A DNA stretch of 64,000 bases from an uncultured Cellulophaga sp. (GTDB lineage: Bacteria; Bacteroidota; Bacteroidia; Flavobacteriales; Flavobacteriaceae): assembly GCA_947492955.1 (NCBI GenBank), contig CANLOV010000008.1:1-64000 (forward strand). Direction: 5' to 3'. This document shows, piece by piece, positions 38,585 to 46,579 of the stretch. The position numbers and the translations under genes are program-made. The notes under the pieces are model-generated. The model searched no databases. It saw only the letters and a program-made list of their open reading frames with translations, and was not told the DNA's origin. The stretch's first letter is position 1, and the number at the start of each line of letters is the position of its first letter.

Positions 38585-40870
38585 ATGTTGTATTTAAGAA
38601 ATATATCTGTTTTACTTTTTTTAATCTGCTTTTTAGCATGTAAACCTAAAACAAAAGAGGAAACAATTAAAAAATTTGAACCTACAGTAGCATCATTACA
38701 GGCGTATGAAACTCCTGAGTGGTTTAACGAAGCTAAATTTGGAATATGGGTATGTTGGAATGCTTATGCACACACAGCGGTGGGCGATTGGTATGCACGA
38801 AATATGTATATAGAAGGTAATGCACATTACAAACATCATATAGAAAATTATGGGCACCCTTCTGAATTTGGTTATAAAGACATTATTCAAGATTGGAAGG
38901 GAGAAGAATTTAATGCTCAGGAACTGGTGGATTTATTTGTTGATGTAGGTGCAAAGTATGTCGTAGGAATGGCTAATCATCATGATAATTATGATTTGTG
39001 GAATTCTAAACATCATAGTTGGAACTCGGTAAACTATGGGCCAAAAAAAGATGTTATAGGAGAGTTACATGAAGCGGTATTAAAATACAAAGAACAGGGA
39101 ATTAGATGGGGGGTAACAAGCCATGTAGAAAGAGCATCTTGTTGGTTTCAAACTAACAAAGGAGCCGATAAAACAGGAAAATATGCAGGTGTTCCTTATG
39201 ACGGAAATGATAAAGACTACGAGACCCTATATTTACCAGCAGACCCTAACGGAGATACAAAACCTACACAACCTTCTAATGCACCAAAATATTGGAGAGA
39301 AAATTGGTTGGCACGTTGTAAAGATTTATTTGATAATTATGATCCCGATTTCTTTTATGTAGATGGAGGTGTTCCTTTTCCTGGAGAGGATAAAGGGCAA
39401 ACTGGTTTGGATATGATATCGTATTTGTATAACCAAAACATGGACCGCCATAATGGAAAAAATGAAGCAGTAATGTGCATTAAAGATTGGTATAAAAAAG
39501 CACCATACGGAGAATGGGGCTATTATTACGATGGTATTGCAACATTAAATTTAGAACGTGCTCGCTTACCACAAATAAGAAAGCAACCTTGGCAAACAGA
39601 TACATCAATTGGCGACTGGACCTATGTTAAAGATGGCGATTACCGTTCGGCAACAGAAATAATTCAAGAGTTAATTGATATCGTTTCAAAAAACGGAAAC
39701 ATGCTCTTAAATGTAAGCCCTATGGGTAATGGTAAACTAGATAAAAAGGCTCATGATTTACTGAAAGAAATTGGTGCTTGGATAAAAATAAACGGAGAAT
39801 CAATTTATGGAACAAAGCCATGGTTAACTAGTGGTGTAGCCAAAGAGCGTTTTGTTACTAAAGGAGATAATACAATTTACCTTAGTTGTTTTAAACCTGC
39901 AAAAGCAGGAAAAATACAAGTGCCCTATTTTGCGCCAAAAGCAGGAAAATCACTTAATATTTCTTCTATAAAAGCTTTAGGGTATGCAGATAAAGAAATA
40001 AAATGGGAATCTACAAGTACCGGACTTAGTTTGGAAATTCCTTCGAATATAGAATACAAACATGCTCTTGTTTTTAAAATTGAAGGTAGCGGGTTTAAAA
40101 ATATTGATGAAAAACCAATTCAGAAATTATTTGATAGAAGAGAAGCCTTAACAGATTGGTTTACTACACAAGAGAAATCCGTAATTAAAAATAATTATAT
40201 AAGTGTTAGTTGTAATTATAATAATAACATTTGGGCTATTCGTACAGACAATGAGCTAGTTGAATTAAAAGAGGGAAAAGAAATACCATTAGGTATTAAA
40301 GCCATAGATGTAGGAGCAAATGCAAATGGTGTTGTTTATATAGGTACAGATGGAAGTGTTAATCTTTATTTACCTAATAAGTTAGAATGGGTAGCTTATC
40401 CAGAAGGAAAAGACCGTTTTACACATACAAGCTCAGACGGAAAAGAATGGTTAAAATTGCCGGCAATGAAAGCAAAACGTTGTGATATTACGCAAACAGG
40501 AACTGTTTGGGTAACAGACCAAGAAGGTACGGTAAATTATTATGGAGATTTAATATGGAAACCACTAAATAAGAAAGCCGAAGATATTGCTTGTGGAGGC
40601 GGTTGGGTAGGTTGTGTTGCAACCATAAGTAACGGACAGCTAGAGCGTTTTGATGGGACACATTGGACAAATCTTGGAGGAAAAGATTTAACAAGTTTAG
40701 ATATATCTATCAGAGAAGAAGTTATTGTAACACTAAGTAAAGCAGGTAAAATATCTCTTTTTGATAAAATGGGAATGGTAAACCTTAATGAAAATAATAC
40801 GTACAAAGATGTAAGTTGTGGGCTTAATAGAGAAAAAGAGGAAAATACTTTAGTCTTAATTTCAAAATAA
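38585..40870 (+). CDS. GH29 alpha-L-fucosidase-like lipoprotein with C-terminal tectonin-like repeats
   Basis: 761 residues; lipobox CFLAC (Cys19). Residues of about 30-430 form the GH29 barrel: EWFNEAKFGIWVCWN, AKYVVGMANHHDNYDLWNS, IRWGVTSHVERASCWFQ, and the nucleophile region DPDFFYVDGG (Asp near 259). The IVSKNGNMLLNVSPMGNG motif is followed by a beta domain to about 500. Residues of about 540-755 are unlike GH29: four repeats of the tectonin beta-propeller type (IKAIDVGANANGVVYIGTDG, CDITQTGTVWVTDQEG, EDIACGGGWVGCVATISNG). They probably bind sugar or cell surfaces. Substrate specificity is unproven. Confidence 0.82.
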   Translation: MLYLRNISVLLFLICFLACKPKTKEETIKKFEPTVASLQAYETPEWFNEAKFGIWVCWNAYAHTAVGDWYARNMYIEGNAHYKHHIENYGHPSEFGYKDIIQDWKGEEFNAQELVDLFVDVGAKYVVGMANHHDNYDLWNSKHHSWNSVNYGPKKDVIGELHEAVLKYKEQGIRWGVTSHVERASCWFQTNKGADKTGKYAGVPYDGNDKDYETLYLPADPNGDTKPTQPSNAPKYWRENWLARCKDLFDNYDPDFFYVDGGVPFPGEDKGQTGLDMISYLYNQNMDRHNGKNEAVMCIKDWYKKAPYGEWGYYYDGIATLNLERARLPQIRKQPWQTDTSIGDWTYVKDGDYRSATEIIQELIDIVSKNGNMLLNVSPMGNGKLDKKAHDLLKEIGAWIKINGESIYGTKPWLTSGVAKERFVTKGDNTIYLSCFKPAKAGKIQVPYFAPKAGKSLNISSIKALGYADKEIKWESTSTGLSLEIPSNIEYKHALVFKIEGSGFKNIDEKPIQKLFDRREALTDWFTTQEKSVIKNNYISVSCNYNNNIWAIRTDNELVELKEGKEIPLGIKAIDVGANANGVVYIGTDGSVNLYLPNKLEWVAYPEGKDRFTHTSSDGKEWLKLPAMKAKRCDITQTGTVWVTDQEGTVNYYGDLIWKPLNKKAEDIACGGGWVGCVATISNGQLERFDGTHWTNLGGKDLTSLDISIREEVIVTLSKAGKISLFDKMGMVNLNENNTYKDVSCGLNREKEENTLVLISK

Positions 40871-41071
40871 AAACTAAGTTTTTTCTATTACTCCTTTTTG
40901 TTGTAAATCCATCTTTAAATTATTAAATATTTATCTAGCCAAAAGTAAAATCAATTATTTTAATTCAATAAAGTAATTTAATACATATTGTGCTTAGCAT
41001 GCTATTTGAAAAAAAGTGTTTTTTTTTTAAGATCATCTTTTAAGATCAAACCAAATGGTGGTCTAAAAACG

Positions 41072-41107
41072 AAAAACCGTGCAAATCATAGGATTTGCAC
41101 GGTTTTT
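41072..41107 (-). terminator. Terminator downstream of tRNA-Arg
   Basis: Perfect 16-bp stem AAAAACCGTGCAAATC / GATTTGCACGGTTTTT with an ATAG loop, 7 nt beyond the tRNA 3' end on the minus strand; T-rich in both directions. Confidence 0.88.
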
Positions 41108-41114
41108 AAATTAG

Positions 41115-41188
41115 TGACCTCGACAGGATTCAAACCTGTAACCTTCTGAGCCGTAATCAGATGCGCTATTCAGTTGCGCCACGAGGCC
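41115..41188 (-). tRNA. tRNA-Arg (anticodon ACG)
   Basis: 74 nt. Acceptor stem GGCCTCG pairs with CGAGGTC (one G-U), discriminator A. The anticodon arm CTGA-TTACGGC-TCAG gives anticodon ACG, and the T arm contains GGTTTGAATCC. CCA is not encoded. The ACG anticodon, probably modified to ICG, reads CGU, CGC and CGA. The 3' end is duplicated at 37994. Confidence 0.95.
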
Positions 41189-41234
41189 TTTTTGTAAACC
41201 TATTAAAAAATGATAATTTTTCTATAGGCGGGTG

Positions 41235-41242
41235 CAAATATA
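41235..41242 (-). promoter_or_regulatory. Candidate -7 promoter element for tRNA-Arg
   Basis: Minus-strand TATATTTG, an exact TAnnTTTG match, 46 nt before the mature tRNA 5' end. Confidence 0.5.
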
Positions 41243-41372
41243 GGATATTTTAATTGGTAAGCAAAGAAGTTTTGTGGTTTTTGTAATAACTAATCTAATA
41301 AAAAGCCCAGAAATATAGAACATACTTCTGGGAACTTTTATATTGTATTGATGTTTAATTATTTAGGTGTTT

Positions 41373-41822
41373 TTATTTGGTTTTTTTAGACATCATTTTC
41401 TTTGCAAGATCAGCACCAATTAATGACTCTAGCAAATTATTATTGTTCGTCTGTTTGTCTCCTCCCTGGATATAAATTTCAGGAAGTCTTAGGTCTTTTA
41501 GTTGCGAAGCAACGTTAACAGAAATTTTGTAATCCCATTCAGCACGCTCTTGGGGTGTAAGCCCAGCGGTAACTAGTTTAGCATTTTCGTAAGATTGTGC
41601 ATCTGCCATAGTCTTTTGTGTTTTTGCTTTAAATTGTGCTACCTCATAATTTTTACGCTCCTCAATAAGATTGTACTCTGCAACTTTAGCTTTGGTTTCT
41701 GCTTCGATAGTTTTCTGAATTTGTTCCTTTTCTAACCGAGCACGCTCCTTAGCTTTTTCAGCTTCACCTTTTGCAGTCTCATTAATTAAAGCCTTTTTAT
41801 AGGTGCTAAATAAGAAGGGGAG
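41373..41822 (-). pseudogene. SPFH/band-7 protein fragment, 5'-truncated
   Basis: The frame is open from a stop at 41823-41825 to TAA at 41373 but lacks a credible start for its conserved part: the first ATG (41609) lies in the middle of a continuous coiled coil. Translation reads KKALINETAKGEAEKAKERA, LEKEQIQKTIEAETKAKVAE, YNLIEERKNYEVAQFKAKTQ, then MADAQSYENAKLVTAGLTPQ and LPEIYIQGGDKQTNNNNLLE. This is the C-terminal third of a prohibitin/band-7-like membrane protein. The whole SPFH domain and the membrane anchor are missing, cut off about 40 nt before the apt start. Probably a deletion remnant; a 78-residue product from 41609 is possible but unlikely to be functional. Confidence 0.75.
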
Positions 41823-41863
41823 TTATTGCAGCTTTTTTATCATTTTTTCGCTAATTTGCATCT

Positions 41864-42376
41864 ATGAATTTAAACGATTACATAAGAGATATCAAAGATT
41901 TTCCTAAAGAAGGAATTGTTTTTAAGGATATAACGCCTCTTTTAAAAAATGCAGAAGCTTTAAAGTATACAACCGAAGCTTTGTTTAATTTGATAGATGA
42001 TAAAGAAATAGATAAAGTTGTAGGGATGGAAAGTAGGGGGTTTATATTTGCACCACTATTAGCTTCTAAATTAAATGCTGGTTTTGTACCTGTACGCAAA
42101 CCAGGAAAATTACCTGCAGATACAATACAAGAAACATATGCATTAGAATATGGTACAGATGTTTTGGAAATACATACAGATAGTATAAAAAAAGGCGATA
42201 AAGTCTTAATTCATGACGATGTTTTAGCAACAGGAGGAACAGCAAGTGCTGTTTGCAAGCTTATAGAGGCATTAGGAGGAGAAATAGTGCAATGTAACTT
42301 TTTACTAGAACTAGATTTTCTTAACGGAAAAGATAAATTAGAAAAACATAAGGTTAAATCGTTATTGCATTATTAA
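41864..42376 (+). CDS. apt: Adenine phosphoribosyltransferase
   Basis: 170 residues. IRDIKDFPKEGIVFKDITPLLKN at the N-terminus, KVVGMESRGFIFAPLLA, PVRKPGKLPADTIQETYALEYG and the PRPP-binding motif VLIHDDVLATGGTASA are all present. Salvages adenine to AMP. Length and motifs are complete. The stop overlaps the convergent small gene by 4 nt. Confidence 0.95.
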   Translation: MNLNDYIRDIKDFPKEGIVFKDITPLLKNAEALKYTTEALFNLIDDKEIDKVVGMESRGFIFAPLLASKLNAGFVPVRKPGKLPADTIQETYALEYGTDVLEIHTDSIKKGDKVLIHDDVLATGGTASAVCKLIEALGGEIVQCNFLLELDFLNGKDKLEKHKVKSLLHY

Positions 42377-42525
42377 TCTAATGCATTTGTTGTAACGTAA
42401 TAACGCCAACCAATAATAGCCATTTGTAATTTAGTGGCTTTAGAAAGGTCTATTTGTTTTTTTGTAAAAGAAGGAAGTATAACTTTATTAATTTTTGCTA
42501 AAAAACGGAAAATACTTTTTTTCAT
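42373..42525 (-). CDS. Conserved small basic protein, 50 residues
   Basis: Reads MKKSIFRFLAKINKVILPSF, then TKKQIDLSKATKLQMAIIGW and RYYVTTNALD. I recognise this as a small flavobacterial family, often mislabelled SsrA-binding protein in databases. The pattern of basic and hydrophobic residues with a conserved WRYYVTxxALD end suggests a peripheral membrane or RNA-associated peptide, but the function is unknown. Tail-to-tail overlap of 4 nt with apt. Confidence 0.75.
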   Translation of the reverse strand: MKKSIFRFLAKINKVILPSFTKKQIDLSKATKLQMAIIGWRYYVTTNALD

Positions 42526-42572
42526 TGTTCAACTATTTATACAAATATAACGAGTCTTTTTATTATATGTAG

Positions 42573-42607
42573 AAAGCTTAAGATGACCATTGGCAATCTT
42601 AAGCTTT
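42573..42607. terminator. Strong hairpin/terminator in the gap after apt
   Basis: 12-bp perfect stem AAAGCTTAAGAT / ATCTTAAGCTTT with an 11-nt loop containing CCATTGG. Lies just downstream (minus strand) of the tiny ORF at 42632-42694. The rest of the gap to 43060 is AT-rich with no other structure I can support. Confidence 0.6.
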
Positions 42608-42631
42608 TATATAGGCCTATATGATTCTACT

Positions 42632-42694
42632 TTATACTATTGCAGTAATGAGGGATAGTATTAAAAATAATAAAATTTTAGCAAGTGTAATCAT
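42632..42694 (-). CDS. Possible tiny hydrophobic peptide, 20 residues
   Basis: ATG to TAA encodes MITLAKILLFLILSLITAIV, a single hydrophobic helix with one Lys near the N-terminus. About 25 nt after its stop is the strong hairpin at 42573-42607, so an ATG-peptide-terminator unit exists. No -7 element or ribosome-binding site is seen. It could be a membrane-active small peptide or chance in AT-rich DNA, since such codons favour Leu and Ile. Confidence 0.3.
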   Translation of the reverse strand: MITLAKILLFLILSLITAIV

Positions 42695-43065
42695 AGTTTG
42701 TGTTTTTAAGGTTTGTAAATTGTTGTTGTATAATCGATTATTTAATCAATATATAAAATAGTTCTTCTTGCTTCCTAACGTTTTTAGTTAAATCTGTACA
42801 AGTGAATACAGTATTGTAAGTAATAAAATATAATGTGTTTTAATATTTATATTTTAGCTTCAATGTTGTTTTAGATTATAATTTTAAATATAGTATTTGT
42901 TTTAATTTGTAATAATTGTAGGGCTGTTTTTAGCTTATTTTTATAGAGCAAGGAGGTTTTCATTATAAAAGTATTGTTTTTTCTCATTTTCATCTTTTTC
43001 TTTTAAAAAATTAACTCATAATTAACTTTAAAAATGATACTTAAAAAAGGTTTATTCTATTGTTC

Positions 43066-43073
43066 TATATTTG
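43066..43073 (+). promoter_or_regulatory. Candidate -7 promoter element for the antiporter gene
   Basis: TATATTTG, 13 nt before the ATG at 43087. It lies inside the extended frame that begins with TTG at 43060, which argues against that earlier start. Confidence 0.5.
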
Positions 43074-43086
43074 TCAAAAAAATAAC

Positions 43087-44031
43087 ATGGGATTAGATAT
43101 ATTGTTTATTATTTTAGGTTTGGTTCTTTTAATATTTGGTGGAGATTGGCTTTTAAAAGCAGCTGTAGATTTATCACTTAGGTTAAATATATCTAAAGTA
43201 GTTATTGGTATGACGGTGGTTTCTTTTGCAACATCGGCACCAGAACTTATAGTAAGTATAAATGCAGCATTAGATGGCTTTCCAGATTTAGCATTAGGGA
43301 ATGTAGTAGGGTCTAATATTGCTAATTTAGGCTTGGTTTTAGGGATAACCGTAATTTTAGGAGCCATAGATGTAGAGAAGACTTTTTATAAAACAGACTG
43401 GCCAGTTATGATGATTGCATCTGTTTTATTTTTTGTTTTTATTTATTTTGATGGAGAAATACAGCGTTATGAAGGCGGATTAATGGTAGCTTTTTTAATA
43501 ACGTTTTTAATATATTTATTACGTTCTCAGAAATTAAAGACAGAAGAAGTTAATGAGGTAAACAATGAAGAATTACTGCCAACATATAAAGTAGTATTAT
43601 TTTTAATTTTTGGTGGTGTTGCTTTGTGGGGAGGATCAGAACTACTTATTAAAGGTGCTGTAGGTTTGGCAACTTATTTTAAAGTAAGTGAGCGTATAAT
43701 AGCAGTAACCGTTGTTTCTATAGGTACAAGTATACCAGAGTTAGCAGCGTCTATTATTGCTATAATGAAGAAAGAAAAAGCAATTTCTTTAGGAAACTTA
43801 ATAGGGTCTAATATTTTTAATATACTAGCAGTTTTAGGAATAACATCAATTATACATCCAATTAAAGCAATGGATAAAGGCTTGTTAAGCAATGACATTT
43901 TTTGGATGTTAGGAATTTCTTTCTTGGTATTGCCTTTAGTTTTGTTACCTAGAAAAATGAAGTTAAGTAAATTAGAAGGTGTCTTATTATTAGGGGGCTA
44001 TATTACTTTTGTGTACTTAACTATTGCGTAA
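43087..44031 (+). CDS. Calcium/sodium antiporter (CaCA family)
   Basis: 314 residues from the ATG at 43087. Ten predicted helices in two inverted halves, each with a CaCA alpha-repeat: VVIGMTVVSFATSAPELIVS (about 40-60) with VVGSNIANLGLVLG, and IIAVTVVSIGTSIPELAAS (about 205-225) with LIGSNIFNILAVLG. The acidic residues in the two SxPEL motifs bind cations. YrbG-like size. Exchanges Na+ or H+ for Ca2+ at the inner membrane. Confidence 0.92.
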   Translation: MGLDILFIILGLVLLIFGGDWLLKAAVDLSLRLNISKVVIGMTVVSFATSAPELIVSINAALDGFPDLALGNVVGSNIANLGLVLGITVILGAIDVEKTFYKTDWPVMMIASVLFFVFIYFDGEIQRYEGGLMVAFLITFLIYLLRSQKLKTEEVNEVNNEELLPTYKVVLFLIFGGVALWGGSELLIKGAVGLATYFKVSERIIAVTVVSIGTSIPELAASIIAIMKKEKAISLGNLIGSNIFNILAVLGITSIIHPIKAMDKGLLSNDIFWMLGISFLVLPLVLLPRKMKLSKLEGVLLLGGYITFVYLTIA

Positions 44032-44128
44032 TTTTTAATTTACAATAGTATATTAATAAGGTAACATTTTGCTGCTACTAGCTTAATGTTTGTTTTGTTT
44101 TTTTGATATAAACCTAAATATTAAAAAA

Positions 44129-45277
44129 ATGAACAAAATTAAAATGGTATCAATAATAGCAGTAACATTAATGTTAGGGCTCTGTTCTTGTGAAAAAATA
44201 GATGATTTTATAGGAGGAGGAAAACCAAAATTAGAAGGTATGAAACCAATTGTTATAGCGCATAGAGGAGCGCAATCTATACTTCCAGAGCATACCTTAG
44301 AAGCCTATGTTAAAAGTATAGAAATGGGAGCAGATTTTATAGAGCCAGATTTGGTAATGACTAAAGATGGTGTTTTAATAGCTAGGCACGAGCCATTTAT
44401 GTCTGGCACAACTAATGTGGCAGATATACCAGAGTTCGCAAGTTTAAAGACAACAAAAAAATTAGATGGCAAAGAAGTAACAGATTGGTTTGCATCGGAT
44501 TTTACCTTAGCACAAATAAAAACTTTAAAAGCAAAGCAAGCTAGGGCAGATAGGTCTAATGAGTTTGATGGTTTGTATGAGATTCCAACCTTTAGCGAAA
44601 TTATTGCTTTAGCAAAATCAAGAATTACAAAAAATAATAAGCCAGTTGGTATATACCCAGAAATAAAGCATCCTTATTTTCATAATGAATTAGGATTAGC
44701 AATAGAAGATGCATTGTTAGCAGAATTATCTAAGTTTAATATGAATACTTATGATGCTCCTGTTTTTGTACAATGTTTTGAGGTTGCTCCGTTACAATAT
44801 ATAAATACAAAATCTACTGTTAAGTTAGTACAATTAATATCTACCTATGATGTAAATGCAGATGGTACATTAGATTATAATGTTCCTGTAGGAGATTTTA
44901 TTTCTTATGCCTCTCCATTTGATTTTTATGCTAAGGGAGATTCTAGAACATATGAGTATTTTACAACGGAAGAAGGAATGCGTTTTACGGCAACATATGC
45001 AGATGGTATAGGACCGTGGAAACCATTTATAATTCCATTTAAAAAAGATGCTAATGGGGCTATTACGGTATTGCCTAAAACTAATTTTGTAGATTTAGCT
45101 CACAAGTATAACTTAAAAGTTCATCCGTATACATTTAGGAATGAAGATGAGAAATGGAGAGAGGGCAATCCAGAGGGTGAATATCACTTGTTTTTTGATG
45201 CAGGTGTAGATGGTGTTTTTTCAGACTATACAAATGTTGCGGTAGATGCTGTTTTAACATGGCAACCAAAGCAGTAA
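44129..45277 (+). CDS. glpQ: Glycerophosphodiester phosphodiesterase lipoprotein
   Basis: 382 residues from the ATG at 44129; the signal ends with lipobox GLCSC (Cys21). GDPD domain: VIAHRGAQSILPEHTLEAYVKSIEMGADFIEPDLVMTKDGVLIARHEP contains the His-Arg and Glu/Asp/His catalytic set. YPEIKHP and DGVFSDYTNVAV at the C-terminus complete the barrel. Hydrolyses glycerophosphodiesters to glycerol-3-phosphate and an alcohol in the envelope. An upstream TTG at 44090 extends the frame but would bury the signal peptide, so I start at the ATG. Confidence 0.92.
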   Translation: MNKIKMVSIIAVTLMLGLCSCEKIDDFIGGGKPKLEGMKPIVIAHRGAQSILPEHTLEAYVKSIEMGADFIEPDLVMTKDGVLIARHEPFMSGTTNVADIPEFASLKTTKKLDGKEVTDWFASDFTLAQIKTLKAKQARADRSNEFDGLYEIPTFSEIIALAKSRITKNNKPVGIYPEIKHPYFHNELGLAIEDALLAELSKFNMNTYDAPVFVQCFEVAPLQYINTKSTVKLVQLISTYDVNADGTLDYNVPVGDFISYASPFDFYAKGDSRTYEYFTTEEGMRFTATYADGIGPWKPFIIPFKKDANGAITVLPKTNFVDLAHKYNLKVHPYTFRNEDEKWREGNPEGEYHLFFDAGVDGVFSDYTNVAVDAVLTWQPKQ

Positions 45278-45300
45278 AAATCATATTTGAATTAAAAATA

Positions 45301-45336
45301 AAAAATCGCCTTTGAAAACTTTCAAAGGCGATTTTT
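45301..45336. terminator. Bidirectional terminator between glpQ and glutamine synthetase II
   Basis: Long stem AAAAATCGCCTTTGAAA / TTTCAAAGGCGATTTTT (17 bp) with a minimal AC loop, between converging genes. Confidence 0.88.
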
Positions 45337-45358
45337 GTATAACAACAATTATTATAAT

Positions 45359-46372
45359 TTAAATCTTTGCAGATTTAACAGTTTTAATAATTCTTCCTGC
45401 AATTTTGTATGGGTCACCGTTAGAAGCTGGTCTTCTATCTTCTAACCAACCTTTCCAACCTTTTTCCACAGTAATGATAGGAATACGGATTGAAGCTCCT
45501 CTATCAGATATACCAAAAGAGAATTCGTTTATAGATTGTGTTTCGTGCTCACCAGTTAAACGTTGGTCGTTATAAGCACCGTAAACTTCAATGTGCTCTT
45601 TAACAACAGGTCTAAAAGCTTCACATATTTTCTCGTATGTTTCTTTAGAACCACATGTTCTTAATACTTCGTTAGAGAAGTTAGCATGCATACCAGAACC
45701 ATTCCAATCTGTAGCTCCTAATGGTTTTGGGTGCCAGTTAATACATAAACCGTAATCTTCAACTAAACGCTCTAATAAGTAACGTGCAATCCAGATTTCG
45801 TCTCCAGCTAATTTAGCTCCTTTAGCAAATAATTGGAACTCCCATTGTCCTGCAGCAACTTCAGCATTAATTCCTTCAAAATTAAGACCAGTATCAATAC
45901 ATAAATCAGCATGTTTTTCAACAATCTCTCTTCCGAAAGCATTTTTACCACCTACAGAACAGTAGAACTGCCCTTGAGGAGTTTGGTCTCTTGGGAAACC
46001 TAATGGTAAGTTAGTTTCTGGATCCCATAAGAAGTATTCTTGCTCAAAACCAAACCAGAAATCATTATCGTCATCATCAATAGTAGCTCTTCCGTTAGAA
46101 ACGTGTGGAGTACCATCAGCATTTAAAACCTCAGTCATAACTAAGTATCCATCTCTACGAGCTGGATCTGGGTAAATAGCAACAGGCTTTAAAAGACAAT
46201 CAGAAGAACCACCTTCTGCTTGTTTTGTAGAACTTCCATCAAAAGACCAGTTTCCTATCTCTTCTAAAGTTCCTTTAAAATCTTCGTGCTCTTCTACTTT
46301 AGTTTTACTTCTAAGGTTTGCAGTTGGCTCATAACCATCCAACCAAATGTATTCTAATTTAATCTTGCTCAT
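45359..46372 (-). CDS. glnA: Glutamine synthetase, type II (beta-grasp, eukaryote-like)
   Basis: 337 residues, the short GSII form. Diagnostic: LEYIWLDGYEPTANLRSKTK, WSFDGSSTKQAEGGSSDCLL, FGFEQEYFLWDPETNLPLGF, INAEVAAGQWEFQ, GMHANFSNE, LTGEHETQSINEFSFGISDRGASIRIP and the final EDRRPASNGDPYKIAGRI. Makes glutamine from glutamate, ammonia and ATP. It lacks the adenylylation loop tyrosine of GSI, so control is probably transcriptional. Divergent from GSIII with a shared 207-nt control region. Confidence 0.95.
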   Translation of the reverse strand: MSKIKLEYIWLDGYEPTANLRSKTKVEEHEDFKGTLEEIGNWSFDGSSTKQAEGGSSDCLLKPVAIYPDPARRDGYLVMTEVLNADGTPHVSNGRATIDDDDNDFWFGFEQEYFLWDPETNLPLGFPRDQTPQGQFYCSVGGKNAFGREIVEKHADLCIDTGLNFEGINAEVAAGQWEFQLFAKGAKLAGDEIWIARYLLERLVEDYGLCINWHPKPLGATDWNGSGMHANFSNEVLRTCGSKETYEKICEAFRPVVKEHIEVYGAYNDQRLTGEHETQSINEFSFGISDRGASIRIPIITVEKGWKGWLEDRRPASNGDPYKIAGRIIKTVKSAKI

Positions 46373-46407
46373 AATATTGGTAGTTAATTTTAATTTTTTA
46401 AGACAAG

Positions 46408-46415
46408 CAAAAATA
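46408..46415 (-). promoter_or_regulatory. Candidate -7 promoter element for glutamine synthetase II
   Basis: Minus-strand TATTTTTG, an exact TAnnTTTG match, 35 nt before the start codon. Confidence 0.5.
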
Positions 46416-46428
46416 TGTTTTTTAGAGT

Positions 46429-46487
46429 ATTTACCATAATTTTTATAGGGGTAAATGATTAAAAATCAGTTATAAATTTATTTACCC
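46429..46487. promoter_or_regulatory. Triplicate ATTTACC motif between divergent glutamine synthetase genes
   Basis: ATTTACC at 46429-46435, its inverse GGGGTAAAT at 46448-46456 and ATTTACCC at 46480-46487. The first two form a dyad (ATTTACC, 14-nt spacer, GGTAAAT). The cluster lies just upstream of the GSII -7 element and about 60 nt upstream of the GSIII -7 element, where a shared nitrogen regulator could bind. Regulator unknown. Confidence 0.4.
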
Positions 46488-46548
46488 TAGTTTTTTTGAG
46501 GGTTATTTAAAAGAAATTAAGTTTTTTACGTTTATATTATTAAATCAT

Positions 46549-46556
46549 TAATTTTG
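46549..46556 (+). promoter_or_regulatory. Candidate -7 promoter element for glutamine synthetase III
   Basis: TAATTTTG matches TAnnTTTG, 23 nt before the ATG at 46580. An unusual Shine-Dalgarno-like AAGGAG follows at 46568-46573, 6 nt before the start codon, which is rare in this phylum. Confidence 0.5.
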
Positions 46557-46579
46557 TAATCTATCAAAAGGAGAAAAAT

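Noticed and set aside
41373-41609. Intact 78-residue gene starting at 41609
   Set aside because: The same frame continues upstream in a continuous coiled coil, so the ATG is internal; treated as a truncated band-7 pseudogene.
43060-43086. Earlier TTG start for the Ca2+/Na+ antiporter
   Set aside because: The extension overlaps a TAnnTTTG promoter element and adds a non-conserved leader; the ATG at 43087 fits better.
44090-44128. Earlier TTG start for the glycerophosphodiesterase
   Set aside because: It would place 13 extra residues before a clean lipoprotein signal starting at the ATG at 44129.
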